Source: CAYFUL01 sp964346375
Lineage (GTDB): Bacteria > Bacillota > Clostridia > Tissierellales > Peptoniphilaceae
Assembly: GCA_964346375.1 (NCBI GenBank)
Contig: CAYFUL010000025.1
Coordinates: forward strand, 1-21,079
Direction: 5' to 3'
DNA length: 21,079 bases
A model generated the notes under the pieces. That model made no database searches. It saw only the letters and a program-made list of their open reading frames with translations, and was not told the origin of the DNA. The position numbers and the translations under genes are program-made. Shown here piece by piece: positions 5,884-14,042 of this stretch; within the stretch, counting starts at the first letter, position 1, and the number at the start of each line of letters is the position of its first letter.

Positions 5884-7033
5884 TTTCACTTCTCCAGAAT
5901 TTTTTTCCACTTAGGGCTGCATTTCCAATAATTATCTTTTGAATTTCAGTAGTTCCCTCCATAATTTCAGGAACTCTTGAATCCCTTAGTAATCTCTCCG
6001 GTACAAATTCCCTAGAGTAACCATTTCCACCATGAATTTGGATGGCATAGTCTGCTGATCTCTTTGCACATTCAGAGGAGAAAGCCTTTAAACTGGCAGC
6101 CTCAACGGTAAATCTCTCTTTATTTACCCTTTTCTCGCAAATACTATTGGAAAGGGCAGAAATAGCTTCAACCCAAATTCTCATATCGGCAATTTTAAAT
6201 GAAACCCCTTGGAAATTTCCAATGGATTTACCAAATGCCTTAGTATCGTTAGCATACTTAACAGATTCATCTAAACATCTTCTAATAATTCCAATGGACA
6301 TTGCCCCAATAATACTTCTACCAATGTCCAGTGCTTCCATTCCGTAGTAAAATCCCTTACCAAGTTCTCCAATTAAATTTTCCTTTGGAATTCTACAGTC
6401 CTCCATAAAAAGTTCTCCAGTATCAGATCCTCTCATACCCATTTTGTCCTCTTTATGGCCTATAAAAAAGCCAGGAGCATCCTTTTCAACCATAAATAGA
6501 CTTATACCTCTAGCCCCTTTATTAGGATCGTTTTTAGCGGCAATTAAATAGATGTCGCTAACACTAAAATTTGTAATCCAAGTCTTTTGACCATTTAAAA
6601 CCCATTCCTCACCATCTAAATATGCACTAGATTGAATAGCCTGAGCATCAGACCCAGCCATAGGCTCAGAAATAGCAAAGCAACATAATTTTTCACCAGT
6701 TGCAATGTCCCTTAAATGTCTTTCCTTTAATTCATCACTAGCATATTTTTCAAACAGATGGGAAGAAATATGGTGGGCGTCTAAAATTAAAGTAACACTT
6801 GGACAGGCATAGGCAAGTTCTTCAATAATTATTGATTCTGCATATTCATCAAGACCAGCGCCACCATAATCCCTAGAAATATTACAACCCATTATTCCAT
6901 ATTTTCTAATAGTATTTACAACATCCCATGGAAATTCTCCAGTTACGTCCATTTCCTTTGCATAGGGCAAAACTTCATTTAAAGCAATTTTTCTAACGGC
7001 ATTTCTAACCATATTGTTTTGTATTTTATTCAT
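5861..7033 (-). CDS. Acyl-CoA dehydrogenase (short-chain/butyryl-CoA type likely)
   Basis: This FAD flavoenzyme oxidises acyl-CoA or, in anaerobes, reduces enoyl-CoA, using EtfAB as partner. The 390-residue product has the order of the family: N-terminal helical domain, FAD/substrate motif CFAISEPMAGSD (residues 118-129), KTWITN, the C-terminal helical domain with FGKSIGNFQGVSF, GGNGYSREFVPERLLRDSRV and the catalytic-base segment PEIMEGTTEIQ, where E359 sits at the position of the butyryl-CoA dehydrogenase glutamate. The start at 7033 has GGGGGA close upstream. It heads acd-etfB-etfA, the bcd-etfB-etfA order of butyrate operons, but crt, hbd and thl are not in the window, so the chain length and direction are inference. 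The last eleven residues (WRSENENCSMY) are encoded across the etfB start. Confidence 0.93.
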   Translation of the reverse strand: MNKIQNNMVRNAVRKIALNEVLPYAKEMDVTGEFPWDVVNTIRKYGIMGCNISRDYGGAGLDEYAESIIIEELAYACPSVTLILDAHHISSHLFEKYASDELKERHLRDIATGEKLCCFAISEPMAGSDAQAIQSSAYLDGEEWVLNGQKTWITNFSVSDIYLIAAKNDPNKGARGISLFMVEKDAPGFFIGHKEDKMGMRGSDTGELFMEDCRIPKENLIGELGKGFYYGMEALDIGRSIIGAMSIGIIRRCLDESVKYANDTKAFGKSIGNFQGVSFKIADMRIWVEAISALSNSICEKRVNKERFTVEAASLKAFSSECAKRSADYAIQIHGGNGYSREFVPERLLRDSRVPEIMEGTTEIQKIIIGNAALSGKKFWRSENENCSMY

Positions 7034-7067
7034 AAATCCCCCAACTAAGTGAAGCTTATTCAGTGAA

Positions 7068-7096
7068 ATTATATCGCAATAAAATAAAAACTAAAG
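7068..7096 (-). promoter_or_regulatory. Candidate promoter of acd-etfB-etfA
   Basis: A perfect TATAAT (7073 down to 7068) lies 34 bp before the acd start. The -35 region 16-18 bp upstream is weak (CTTTAG/TTTAGT) and set in a T-rich stretch that could act as an UP-like element. No operator palindrome is evident. Confidence 0.5.
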
Positions 7097-7114
7097 AATA
7101 AAAATAAATTTCTT

Positions 7115-7140
7115 AAAAAAATAATCCCTCTTTCGAGGGA
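7115..7140 (-). terminator. Second terminator-like hairpin between ysxC and acd
   Basis: On the minus strand TCCCTC pairs with GAGGGA (loop GAAA on that strand) and is followed by TTATTTTTTT. It sits between the repeat at 7141 and the acd promoter, where it would stop readthrough from the ysxC operon. Confidence 0.55.
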
Positions 7141-7290
7141 GTTACGTTGTGTCCGCGTTTTATTGCCTATCCATTCCAAAATACCGATATACTATCCCCG
7201 CGGGTCGGGCGGGGGCTCGACGCAGCCTACCATGGGTTATTTAATTACCTATCCATTCCAAATTACAGATGTACTATCTCCACGGGTCTT
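7141..7290. repeat. Degenerate tandem repeat with GC-rich core (repeat family 2)
   Basis: Two units 82 bp apart begin at about 7166 and 7248 (shared CCTATCCATTCCAAA, then a TAC-GAT-TACTATC block and CGGGTC). The first carries the GC-rich core 7198-7222 that also occurs at 221-245. Positions 7182-7238 match 208-263, 7141-7199 match 374-432, and 7247-7281 match the reverse complement of 142-176. The block fills most of the 360-bp gene-free gap between ysxC and acd; the remaining 7291-7323 shows nothing I can name. Confidence 0.65.
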
Positions 7291-7323
7291 TCTTTGGACA
7301 ACATCTGTGGAAATTCAAGGTAT

Positions 7324-7353
7324 AAAAAAAGGTCAGGCATATCTGCCCAACCT
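7324..7353 (-). terminator. Terminator of the lon-ysxC transcript
   Basis: On the minus strand AGGT/ACCT and GGCA/TGCC form two stacked 4-bp helices separated by a 2x2 internal loop, with loop GATA, followed by TTTTTTT. It begins about 40 bp after the ysxC stop. Confidence 0.6.
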
Positions 7354-7394
7354 AATCTATCTTTGTATTACTTTCAACACTATATTCTACTACA

Positions 7395-7991
7395 CTATTC
7401 CTTGTGATAATCTATTAAATCACCAATAATCATCCACATCTCATCTACCATATTTTTCTTTACTGATGAATATGGAATAATCATATCTCTATTTTTTATC
7501 TTTAACTTCTCTGCAATTGCCTTAATATGTTTTGGAAGTTGGTTCTTTGAAATCTTGTCGCTTTTCGTAGCAATTACCAGTCCGTTAAAACCAGACTCCA
7601 GTATATATTCATACATTTGAACGTCCTGTGCCGTAGGTTCGTGGCGAATATCTACAAGTAAAAAAACCTCTAAAAGCTCATCCCTCTCATGAAGGTACTC
7701 GTTAATAATATCTGCCCACTTTGCCTTTTCACTCTTTGAAACTGCCGCATATCCATATCCCGGAAGATCGGTAAATCTAATTTCATCGTTAATCCTATAG
7801 AAATTAATAGTTCTAGTTTTCCCAGGGCTAGAAGAAGTACGGGCAAGATTTTTTCTATTTAACATGGAATTTATAAAGGAACTCTTTCCCACATTACTTC
7901 TTCCTGCAAAGGCAAACTCATATAATTCTTCCGTTGGATAATTTTCCTTAGATACTGCAACTCTTTCTAACTCTGCTGATTTTATTTTCAA
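7395..7991 (-). CDS. ysxC: Ribosome biogenesis GTP-binding protein YsxC/EngB
   Basis: This is an essential TrmE-Era-EngA-YihA-Septin-like GTPase needed for 50S ribosomal subunit maturation. The 198-residue product shows G1 GRSNVGKSS (residues 30-38), the TRTINF switch I, G3 DLPGYGYA, G4 TKSDK and G5 SSVKK, in the usual order and length. The start is a TTG at 7991 whose last two bases and the following A form the lon stop (TTGA overlap). This start gives MKIKSAELERVAVSKENYP, which matches the N-terminus of homologues, and a GGATGTG stretch inside lon could be its ribosome site. It is the last gene of the lon-ysxC unit, as in Bacillus. Confidence 0.95.
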   Translation of the reverse strand: MKIKSAELERVAVSKENYPTEELYEFAFAGRSNVGKSSFINSMLNRKNLARTSSSPGKTRTINFYRINDEIRFTDLPGYGYAAVSKSEKAKWADIINEYLHERDELLEVFLLVDIRHEPTAQDVQMYEYILESGFNGLVIATKSDKISKNQLPKHIKAIAEKLKIKNRDMIIPYSSVKKNMVDEMWMIIGDLIDYHKE

Positions 7992-10294
7992 TTTATCACA
8001 TCCAATAGAGCTTCTTCTACAACTTCCTTCATATTTTTTACAGGGACAATTTGAAGATTTTCTACAACATTTTCTTCAATCTCCCTTAGATCTCGTTTAT
8101 TGTCCTCTGGAATTAGTACCTTCTTAATTCCCATTCTCTCTGCTGCAAGTAACTTCTCCTTTAGTCCACCAATTGGCAGTACTCTACCCCTTAATGTAAT
8201 CTCTCCCGTCATGGCAACATCTCGCCTTACAGGTCGATTTGATAGAGCAGATATTACTGCGGTACAAATTGAAATTCCAGCAGATGGACCGTCCTTTGGT
8301 ACAGCTCCCTCTGGAACGTGAACGTGAATGTCCCTGTCCTTTCCAAAGGAAGGGTCAATCCCAAGTGCCTCACTATTTGAAAGTATATATGAAATTGCAG
8401 CCATAGCCGATTCCTTCATTACATTTCCAAGAGATCCCGTCAATTGAATTTTTCCACTACCTGGTACAACATTTACTTCTATTTGTAGAGTTTCTCCTCC
8501 AACTTCTGTCCAAGCAAGACCATTTACAACTCCAACTTGGTCCACTGCATCTACTAAGTCGTATAGGAAAATTCTCTCTCCCAAGTACTCCTCAATATTA
8601 TTTACAGTGGCAGATACCTTCTCTAAATTCTCCTCTACAATTTTTAGGGCAGCCTTTCTAATTATCTTTGAAATTCGCTTTTCAAGTCCTCTTACTCCAG
8701 CCTCTCTTGTATAGTAGTTTATTATCTCCCTAATTGCTCCGTCGCTAATACTTACCTGGGATTTTGTCATTCCATTTTCCTTAATAAGCTTTGGAATTAA
8801 ATACTTCTTTGCAATATTAAACTTCTCCTCTGGAGTATATCCACCTATGGAAATTACCTCCATTCTATCGAGAAGTGGTCTTGGAATGGTATTGGTGGTA
8901 TTTGCAGTGGTAATAAAAAATACTTTAGAAAGATCAAATGGAAGCTCCAAGTAGTGATCTGTAAAGGTATTATTCTGTTCAGGGTCTAGAACTTCTAAAA
9001 GACCACTTGCAGGGTCCCCTCTATAGTTATTCCCAACCTTGTCTATTTCATCTAGTAGGAATACTGGATTATTTTCTCCAGCCTTTCTAAGTAGAGTTAG
9101 AACTCTGCCGGGAAGTGCCCCTACATAAGTTCTTCTATGTCCTCTAATTTCTGCCTCGTCAGTTACTCCACCAAGGCTCATTCGCACAAACTCCTTATTT
9201 AATGCGTGGGCAATAGAAGATGCAATTGAAGTCTTACCAACTCCCGGAGGACCTACTAAACAAAGTATTGGACCCTTTGTAGAATCAGAAAGCTTTCTTA
9301 CTGCAAGAAACTCAAGTATTCTCTCCTTAACCTTTTTTAGTCCATAGTGTTCCTTATTTAAAATATCCCTTGCTCTAGAAATTTCTATATCCTCTGAAGA
9401 AGAACTATTCCACGGAAGATCTAGAATCCAATCCAGGTAGTTAATAATTACAGTGTACTCTGGAGATTGGGAGTTTACCTTTGCAAGTTTCCCTGCCTCT
9501 TTTAACGCCCTCTCCTCCACCTCAGGTGGTAAATTTGCCTTTGTAATCTTCTCAGAGTAGTTTAGTGAGGCTTCCTCTTCTTCATCGTCTCCTAGCTCCT
9601 TGTGAATAATTCTAAGGCGCTCTTTTAGATAGTATTCCCTTTGAATTTTATTCATAGAGGAGGTAACCTGTTGGTCAATATTCTTCTCAATTGAAAGAAG
9701 TTCTATTTCCTTTTTCATCAGTTCATGAAATAGTACCATTCTCTCAAATACATCTACCTTTTCAATTAAAGCCTGATTGTCCTCTAGTTTTAAATTAACA
9801 TAACTTGCCGCAGAGTCTACCATTGACCCAGGAGTGGTAGTATCCACTACAGTTTGGAGAAGGCCCGGAAGAAGTCTTTGATCTAATTCAGAGTACTCCT
9901 CTAAATCCTCCTCTATTAATCTTGTAATGGCTTCAATTTCCCTAGAGGGACTTACTTCTCCCTCTTCAAAAGCCTCAACCTCTGCAGTATAGAAGTTTCC
10001 TGTGGTAGTAATTGAGAGAATTTTCCCCCTTCTCTCTCCCTCAACTAATACCCTTACAATTCCACCGGGAAGTTTTAAAATCTGTTTAATAACTGCAATA
10101 GTTCCATATTCGTACAGATCCTCTACTCCCGGTTCAATTATATCCATATCCTTTTGAGCAACTAGAAATATTAATGACTCATTCATCTCCGCCGACTCTA
10201 TTGCCGCAACGGATTTAGGTCTACCTGCATCAAAATGGGTTACTGTATAGGGAAATACTATTAGATCCCTAAGGGGTATTACAGGTAATTTCAT
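7988..10294 (-). CDS. lon: ATP-dependent protease Lon (LonA)
   Basis: This is a cytoplasmic AAA+ serine protease that degrades misfolded and regulatory proteins. The 768-residue product has the N-terminal substrate-binding domain beginning LPVIPLRDLIVFPY, a coiled middle region (MNKIQREYYLKERLRIIHKEL), Walker A GPPGVGKT (residues 348-355), Walker B VFLLDEIDK, and the C-terminal protease domain with catalytic S671 (PKDGPSAG) and, 43 residues on, K714 (GGLKEKLL), the Ser-Lys dyad. Length is typical of LonA. The ATG at 10294 has a perfect AAAGGAGG upstream. It lies between clpX and ysxC; a hairpin with a short T-run separates it from clpX. I see no CtsR or CIRCE operator. Confidence 0.98.
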   Translation of the reverse strand: MKLPVIPLRDLIVFPYTVTHFDAGRPKSVAAIESAEMNESLIFLVAQKDMDIIEPGVEDLYEYGTIAVIKQILKLPGGIVRVLVEGERRGKILSITTTGNFYTAEVEAFEEGEVSPSREIEAITRLIEEDLEEYSELDQRLLPGLLQTVVDTTTPGSMVDSAASYVNLKLEDNQALIEKVDVFERMVLFHELMKKEIELLSIEKNIDQQVTSSMNKIQREYYLKERLRIIHKELGDDEEEEASLNYSEKITKANLPPEVEERALKEAGKLAKVNSQSPEYTVIINYLDWILDLPWNSSSSEDIEISRARDILNKEHYGLKKVKERILEFLAVRKLSDSTKGPILCLVGPPGVGKTSIASSIAHALNKEFVRMSLGGVTDEAEIRGHRRTYVGALPGRVLTLLRKAGENNPVFLLDEIDKVGNNYRGDPASGLLEVLDPEQNNTFTDHYLELPFDLSKVFFITTANTTNTIPRPLLDRMEVISIGGYTPEEKFNIAKKYLIPKLIKENGMTKSQVSISDGAIREIINYYTREAGVRGLEKRISKIIRKAALKIVEENLEKVSATVNNIEEYLGERIFLYDLVDAVDQVGVVNGLAWTEVGGETLQIEVNVVPGSGKIQLTGSLGNVMKESAMAAISYILSNSEALGIDPSFGKDRDIHVHVPEGAVPKDGPSAGISICTAVISALSNRPVRRDVAMTGEITLRGRVLPIGGLKEKLLAAERMGIKKVLIPEDNKRDLREIEENVVENLQIVPVKNMKEVVEEALLDVIN

Positions 10295-10310
10295 CTATCT
10301 TCCTCCTTTA

Positions 10311-10335
10311 AAGAAAGGCCCACCCAAGGTGAGCC
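10311..10335 (-). terminator. Weak terminator or leader hairpin between clpX and lon
   Basis: On the minus strand GGCTCACC pairs with GGTGGGCC (8 pairs, one G-T; loop TTG) and is followed by TTTCTTTA. It lies between the clpX stop and the lon ribosome site. The T-run is broken by a C, so partial termination is likely. A TATAAA (10350 down to 10345) just upstream could instead make this the 5' hairpin of a lon transcript. Confidence 0.5.
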
Positions 10336-10369
10336 ATTCGAGAGTTTATATTTATTTTTTAAGATGGGA

Positions 10370-11608
10370 TTAAGAAGTTTTAACATTATCCTCTCTTAAA
10401 ATAAGTTCTGGTTCAGATAATCCAAGTACGGCATCCTTTGTAATCACTACCCCAACAACGTCGTTTCTTGAAGGTATTTCATACATAATATCCATAATGG
10501 TATCCTCTATTACACCTCTTAATCCTCTTGCCCCTGCTTTTTTATCTATTGCAGATTTCGCAATTGAAATAAGAGCTTCGTCGGTAAATTCCAATTCCAC
10601 ATCATCAATTAGTAGGAGTTCCTTGTACTGTTTAACAAGGGCATTCTTAGGCTTAGTTAGAATTTCAACTAATGCCCTCTCGTCTAACTCCTCAAGAGTT
10701 ACATTTATTGGAAGTCTACCAATAAGTTCAGGGATAAGTCCAAATTTTAATAGGTCCTCAGTTTGAAGATTACTTAGGATATTATACCTTTCTTCCTTAC
10801 TTCCCCTTAACTCAGAACCAAATCCCATTCCCTTTTTACCAATACGAGATTCAATAATTCTTTCAATACCATCAAATGCTCCCCCTACAATAAAGAGAAT
10901 ATTAGAAGTATCAACTTGAATAAATTCTTGGTTAGGGTGTTTTCTACCACCTTGCGGAGGTATATTTGCAACTGTGCCCTCAATAATCTTTAGAAGTGCC
11001 TGTTGAACTCCCTCCCCACTTACATCTCTAGTAATAGAAGTGTTTTCTGATTTTCTTGCAATCTTATCTATTTCATCAATGTAGATAATACCACGCTCTG
11101 CAGCTTCAATATTGTAATCAGCCGCCTGAATTAACTTTAGTATAATATTTTCTACATCTTCTCCAACATAACCTGCCTCAGTAAGAGTAGTTGCATCTGC
11201 AATGGCAAAGGGTACATTTAAAATCCTAGCCAAAGTCTGTGCAAGAAGGGTCTTACCGCTACCAGTAGGTCCTACCATTAGTATATTAGACTTTTGTATC
11301 TCTATATAAGAGTCTAGTACAGGTCTATTAATTCTCTTGTAGTGGTTATATACAGCTACCGCAAGGGATCTCTTAGCCTTATCCTGTCTAATAACGTAGG
11401 AATCAAGAACCTCTTTAATCTCTGCCGGCTTAGGTAGTGATTTTATATCCTCGGAATAGTTATTTTTACTTTCCTCATTTAGAATCTGTTCACAAAGTTC
11501 AATACATTCATTACAGATATAAACATTTGGTCCGGCGATTAGTCGGTTAACCTGTGATTGAGTTTTTCCACAGAAGGAACATCTCAAAATTTCATCACTT
11601 TGTGACAT
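10370..11608 (-). CDS. clpX: ATP-dependent Clp protease ATP-binding subunit ClpX
   Basis: This AAA+ unfoldase feeds substrates to ClpP. The 412-residue product begins with the ClpX zinc-binding domain (C10, C13, C32, C35), followed by Walker A GPTGSGKT (residues 113-120), pore loop GYVGED, Walker B IIYIDEIDKIA, the arginine-rich segment ELIGRLP and a C-terminal sensor-2 region GARGLR. An IGKKGMGFG segment corresponds to the ClpP-docking loop, in which homologues carry I/L-G-F; the G-F is present. The ATG at 11608 is 4 bp after the clpP stop, and its ribosome site AAGGTGA overlaps that stop, so clpP and clpX are translated together. Length is normal. Confidence 0.98.
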   Translation of the reverse strand: MSQSDEILRCSFCGKTQSQVNRLIAGPNVYICNECIELCEQILNEESKNNYSEDIKSLPKPAEIKEVLDSYVIRQDKAKRSLAVAVYNHYKRINRPVLDSYIEIQKSNILMVGPTGSGKTLLAQTLARILNVPFAIADATTLTEAGYVGEDVENIILKLIQAADYNIEAAERGIIYIDEIDKIARKSENTSITRDVSGEGVQQALLKIIEGTVANIPPQGGRKHPNQEFIQVDTSNILFIVGGAFDGIERIIESRIGKKGMGFGSELRGSKEERYNILSNLQTEDLLKFGLIPELIGRLPINVTLEELDERALVEILTKPKNALVKQYKELLLIDDVELEFTDEALISIAKSAIDKKAGARGLRGVIEDTIMDIMYEIPSRNDVVGVVITKDAVLGLSEPELILREDNVKTS

Positions 11609-11612
11609 TTTC

Positions 11613-12194
11613 TCACCTTTTCTCTATTATCTTGTCAATTAATCCGTACTCAAGTGCTTCTTCAGCATCTAACCAGTAATCTCTGTCGGAATCTAGGGCA
11701 ATTTTTTCAATAGGTTGTCCAGTATTTTCAGAAAGAATTTTATTTAGCTTCTCTCTAATTTTAAGAATCTTCTTTGCATTTATTTCAATATCAGATGCCA
11801 TTCCCCTTGCTCCCCCAGAAGGCTGATGGATCATAACATCTGCATTTGGAAGGGCAAATCTCTTACCCTTTGCTCCAGATGAAAGTAAAAATGCTCCCAT
11901 TGACGCTGCCATTCCAACACAAATAGTAGATACATCACACTTGATATAGTTCATGGTATCGTAAATTGCAAGTCCTGCACTTACTGAACCACCCGGAGAA
12001 TTAATATAAAGTTCAATATCCTTGTCTGGATCCTCTGACTCTAAAAATAACATTTGAGCAATTACTAAACTTGCCGTTACGTCATTTACCTCATCAGATA
12101 GAAAAATTATTCTCTCCTTTAATAGCCTAGAATAAATATCGTAGGCCCTTTCTCCTCTATTAGTCTGTTCTACTACTGTTGGTACTAATGCCAT
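11613..12194 (-). CDS. clpP: ATP-dependent Clp protease proteolytic subunit ClpP
   Basis: This is the tetradecameric serine peptidase partnered by ClpX. The 193-residue product has the N-terminal LVPTVVEQTNRGERAYDIYSRLLKERIIFL, the INSPGGSV oxyanion segment and a complete catalytic triad: S98 in GMAASMGAFLL, H123 in MIHQP, D172 in DSDRDYW. The N-terminal propeptide is short or absent, as in most Firmicutes. The ATG at 12194 is preceded by AAAGGTGA. It sits 18 bp after tig and 4 bp before clpX, the usual order tig-clpP-clpX. Confidence 0.98.
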   Translation of the reverse strand: MALVPTVVEQTNRGERAYDIYSRLLKERIIFLSDEVNDVTASLVIAQMLFLESEDPDKDIELYINSPGGSVSAGLAIYDTMNYIKCDVSTICVGMAASMGAFLLSSGAKGKRFALPNADVMIHQPSGGARGMASDIEINAKKILKIREKLNKILSENTGQPIEKIALDSDRDYWLDAEEALEYGLIDKIIEKR

Positions 12195-12212
12195 AGTATC
12201 ACCTTTCTATTC

Positions 12213-13592
12213 TTATTCTTCAGTTTCCTCTTTTTCTTCTACAACTTCTTCAGTTTCTTCATCATGGTCGTGGTCATGATGGTGGTCATGCTCCTCAATT
12301 ACAAAGTTTGCATTTTCCACAACTAATTCAATTGCCTTTCTAATTTTTAAGTCTTCCTTTAATGCATCAGTATTGCTTTCGGAAATCATTTTAACCATCT
12401 GCTCTCTCTTTTCCTCATCTTCAGGATAGTATTTTGCAGCGGCTTCTCTTGCATCTTCAAGTACTTCTTCATCAGTTACTTGGAAGTCCTCTTTAGCAAC
12501 TATTGCTTCAAGGGCAAGTCTGCTCTTAACATTTTTAAGAGCCTCTGGTCTCATTTCCTCTCTATACTGCTCTAAACTTGAACCTAGCATACTTAAATAC
12601 TGTTCAAAACCAAAGCCTTGAGCTCTAAAGTTTTGTTCGTATCTTTCTACTTCATTATCAATTAAATTGTCTACCATAACCTCTGGAATTTCATCTTCAA
12701 CAAGATCTGCAAGGGCAGCTACTGCTTGAGATTCCCTCTCTTGCTTTTCAAGTTCCTTATATTCCTCAGTCTTTTTAGCTAGTACATCGTCTCTGTACTC
12801 TTGAACTGTATCAAAATCTGAAATATCCTTAATAAATTCATCGTCTAACTCTGGAAGTTCCTCTACGGAAATTCCATTTAGAATAATTTCAAAAATAGCT
12901 TCCTTTCCAGCTAGGGAATTATCATGGTATTCCTCTGGGAAAGTTACATTAATTTCAAATTCCTCTCCTACATTATGTCCAATTAATTGCTCTTCAAATC
13001 CTGGAATAAACGTATTTGATCCAATTTCTAAATCTTGATTTTCTGCAGTTCCCCCTGGGAATTTTTCTCCATCAGTAGAACCAGAGTAATCTATATTTAC
13101 CCTGTCTCCATTTTCAACAGGTCTATTGTCAATATTTACTATTCTAGCGTTTAATTTTCTCTGTTGCTCAATAATATTGTCGATTAACTCTTCTGTAACC
13201 TCATGTGTATGAGTTTTAACTTCAATTCCCTTGTAGTTATCTATTTCAATTTCTGGTTGTACCAGTACATCTACATTTGCAATAAGGTCTTGTCCGTCAA
13301 CGTGTTCTTCAAAATCAAGATTTGGAGAGTCAATTACCTTTAATCCAAGTTCTTCTATAGCTTTTTCATAAGCTCCAGGAAGAATTTCATTTACTGCATC
13401 TTCAAAGAACACATCCTTTCCATACATATTTTCAATTATTTTCTTTGGAACGTGTCCCTTTCTAAATCCAGGTACTTGAAATAAATTACGGTTCTTTTTA
13501 AATACTTCATTTTCTGCAGTAGTTATTTCTTCTACTGGTAATGTCAATTTAAAACTTACCTTATTTCCCTCTTTTTTTATAAATTCAGCCAT
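12213..13592 (-). CDS. tig: Trigger factor (ribosome-bound chaperone/PPIase) with His-rich acidic tail
   Basis: This chaperone binds ribosomal protein L23 at the exit tunnel and helps nascent chains fold. The 459-residue product has the N-terminal ribosome-binding domain with the signature loop GFRKGHVP (residues 42-49), an FKBP-type prolyl isomerase domain in the middle (GDRVNIDYSGSTDGEKF, PGFEEQLIGHNVGEEFEI) and the long helical C-terminal domain. The family is usually about 425-435 residues. The excess is the last 27 residues, which contain six histidines alternating with aspartates (435-444) and then a Glu-rich end, so a metal-binding tail is plausible. The ATG at 13592 has GGAGG 5 nt upstream; an upstream extension to 13625 is not family-like. 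It heads the tig-clpP-clpX-lon-ysxC group and has its own promoter. Confidence 0.96.
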   Translation of the reverse strand: MAEFIKKEGNKVSFKLTLPVEEITTAENEVFKKNRNLFQVPGFRKGHVPKKIIENMYGKDVFFEDAVNEILPGAYEKAIEELGLKVIDSPNLDFEEHVDGQDLIANVDVLVQPEIEIDNYKGIEVKTHTHEVTEELIDNIIEQQRKLNARIVNIDNRPVENGDRVNIDYSGSTDGEKFPGGTAENQDLEIGSNTFIPGFEEQLIGHNVGEEFEINVTFPEEYHDNSLAGKEAIFEIILNGISVEELPELDDEFIKDISDFDTVQEYRDDVLAKKTEEYKELEKQERESQAVAALADLVEDEIPEVMVDNLIDNEVERYEQNFRAQGFGFEQYLSMLGSSLEQYREEMRPEALKNVKSRLALEAIVAKEDFQVTDEEVLEDAREAAAKYYPEDEEKREQMVKMISESNTDALKEDLKIRKAIELVVENANFVIEEHDHHHDHDHDEETEEVVEEKEETEE

Positions 13593-13628
13593 ATATACCT
13601 CCGTCTCCTTTTTCTTGCTAATCACCTT

Positions 13629-13657
13629 ATTATAACATATTATTAACTTTTATAAAG
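13629..13657 (-). promoter_or_regulatory. Promoter of tig-clpP-clpX
   Basis: An extended -10, TGTTATAAT (TATAAT at 13634 down to 13629), lies 36 bp before the tig start, with a weak -35 CTTTAT at 17-bp spacing. No terminator separates it from the preceding glycolytic operon, so readthrough into tig is also possible. Confidence 0.6.
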
Positions 13658-13663
13658 TGTTTT

Positions 13664-14032
13664 TTATAGATGCTCTAGTATCCTCGTTAGCCTTCTTATT
13701 ACTCTATTGGCTTTCTTTTGCCTATACTCTAGCTTTTCTGGAATAAGATTATCTGAAAATTCTCCCTTTAGTTTAAGGACCTCTGCCTTAAAATGGCTAT
13801 TGCCAAGGGTGTACTTTTCAAACTCCTCCTGTAATTCAAGCCTTCTTTTCTGTAGGTCTTTGGAGGTATCTAAATCCTTCTGTATTAAATTCTTTTCTAC
13901 TTCTAAATGATGTTCAAGGTCCTTTGTCTTTGAAATATCTGTAACCTTTCGCCCCTCCAAGTAATCTACATACTCCCCATAGGAAGAAATTAGATTATTG
14001 GTCTTTTCAACAAGCTCATCTCGAAAATTCAT
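13664..14032 (-). CDS. Hypothetical helical, highly charged protein in the glycolytic operon
   Basis: I do not recognise this family. The 122-residue product has no signal peptide or membrane segment. It is dominated by charged residues with regularly spaced leucines and is probably mostly helical or coiled coil (roughly residues 45-115, from the DLEHHLEVEKNLIQKDL block to the RRLTRILEHL end). The start is the ATG at 14032, with AGGTGGG upstream and 10 bp after the stop of the SixA-like gene; a TTG at 14053 would overlap that gene. It is the last gene of gap-pgk-tpiA-gpmI-eno-sixA-like, which suggests co-expression and perhaps partnership with the phosphatase, but no function can be assigned. 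Confidence 0.75.
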   Translation of the reverse strand: MNFRDELVEKTNNLISSYGEYVDYLEGRKVTDISKTKDLEHHLEVEKNLIQKDLDTSKDLQKRRLELQEEFEKYTLGNSHFKAEVLKLKGEFSDNLIPEKLEYRQKKANRVIRRLTRILEHL

Positions 14033-14042
14033 AACCCACCTA

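Noticed and set aside
7141..7290. Possible CRISPR array
   Set aside because: Only two diverged units at 82-bp spacing, no identical short repeats with unique spacers, and no cas genes.
7147..7429. Two overlapping plus-strand open frames of 86-88 codons over the GC-rich repeat
   Set aside because: They translate the degenerate repeat, lack a ribosome site, resemble nothing known and run into ysxC on the other strand.
10295..13660. CtsR or CIRCE heat-shock operators upstream of lon, clpX, clpP or tig
   Set aside because: I looked for the GGTCAAA tandem of CtsR and the TTAGCACTC inverted repeat of CIRCE and saw neither in the intergenic gaps.
13646..13666. Short ACTTT/AAAGT hairpin with a plus-strand T-run upstream of tig
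   Set aside because: The stem is AT-only, no plus-strand gene ends there and it coincides with the tig promoter -35 region.
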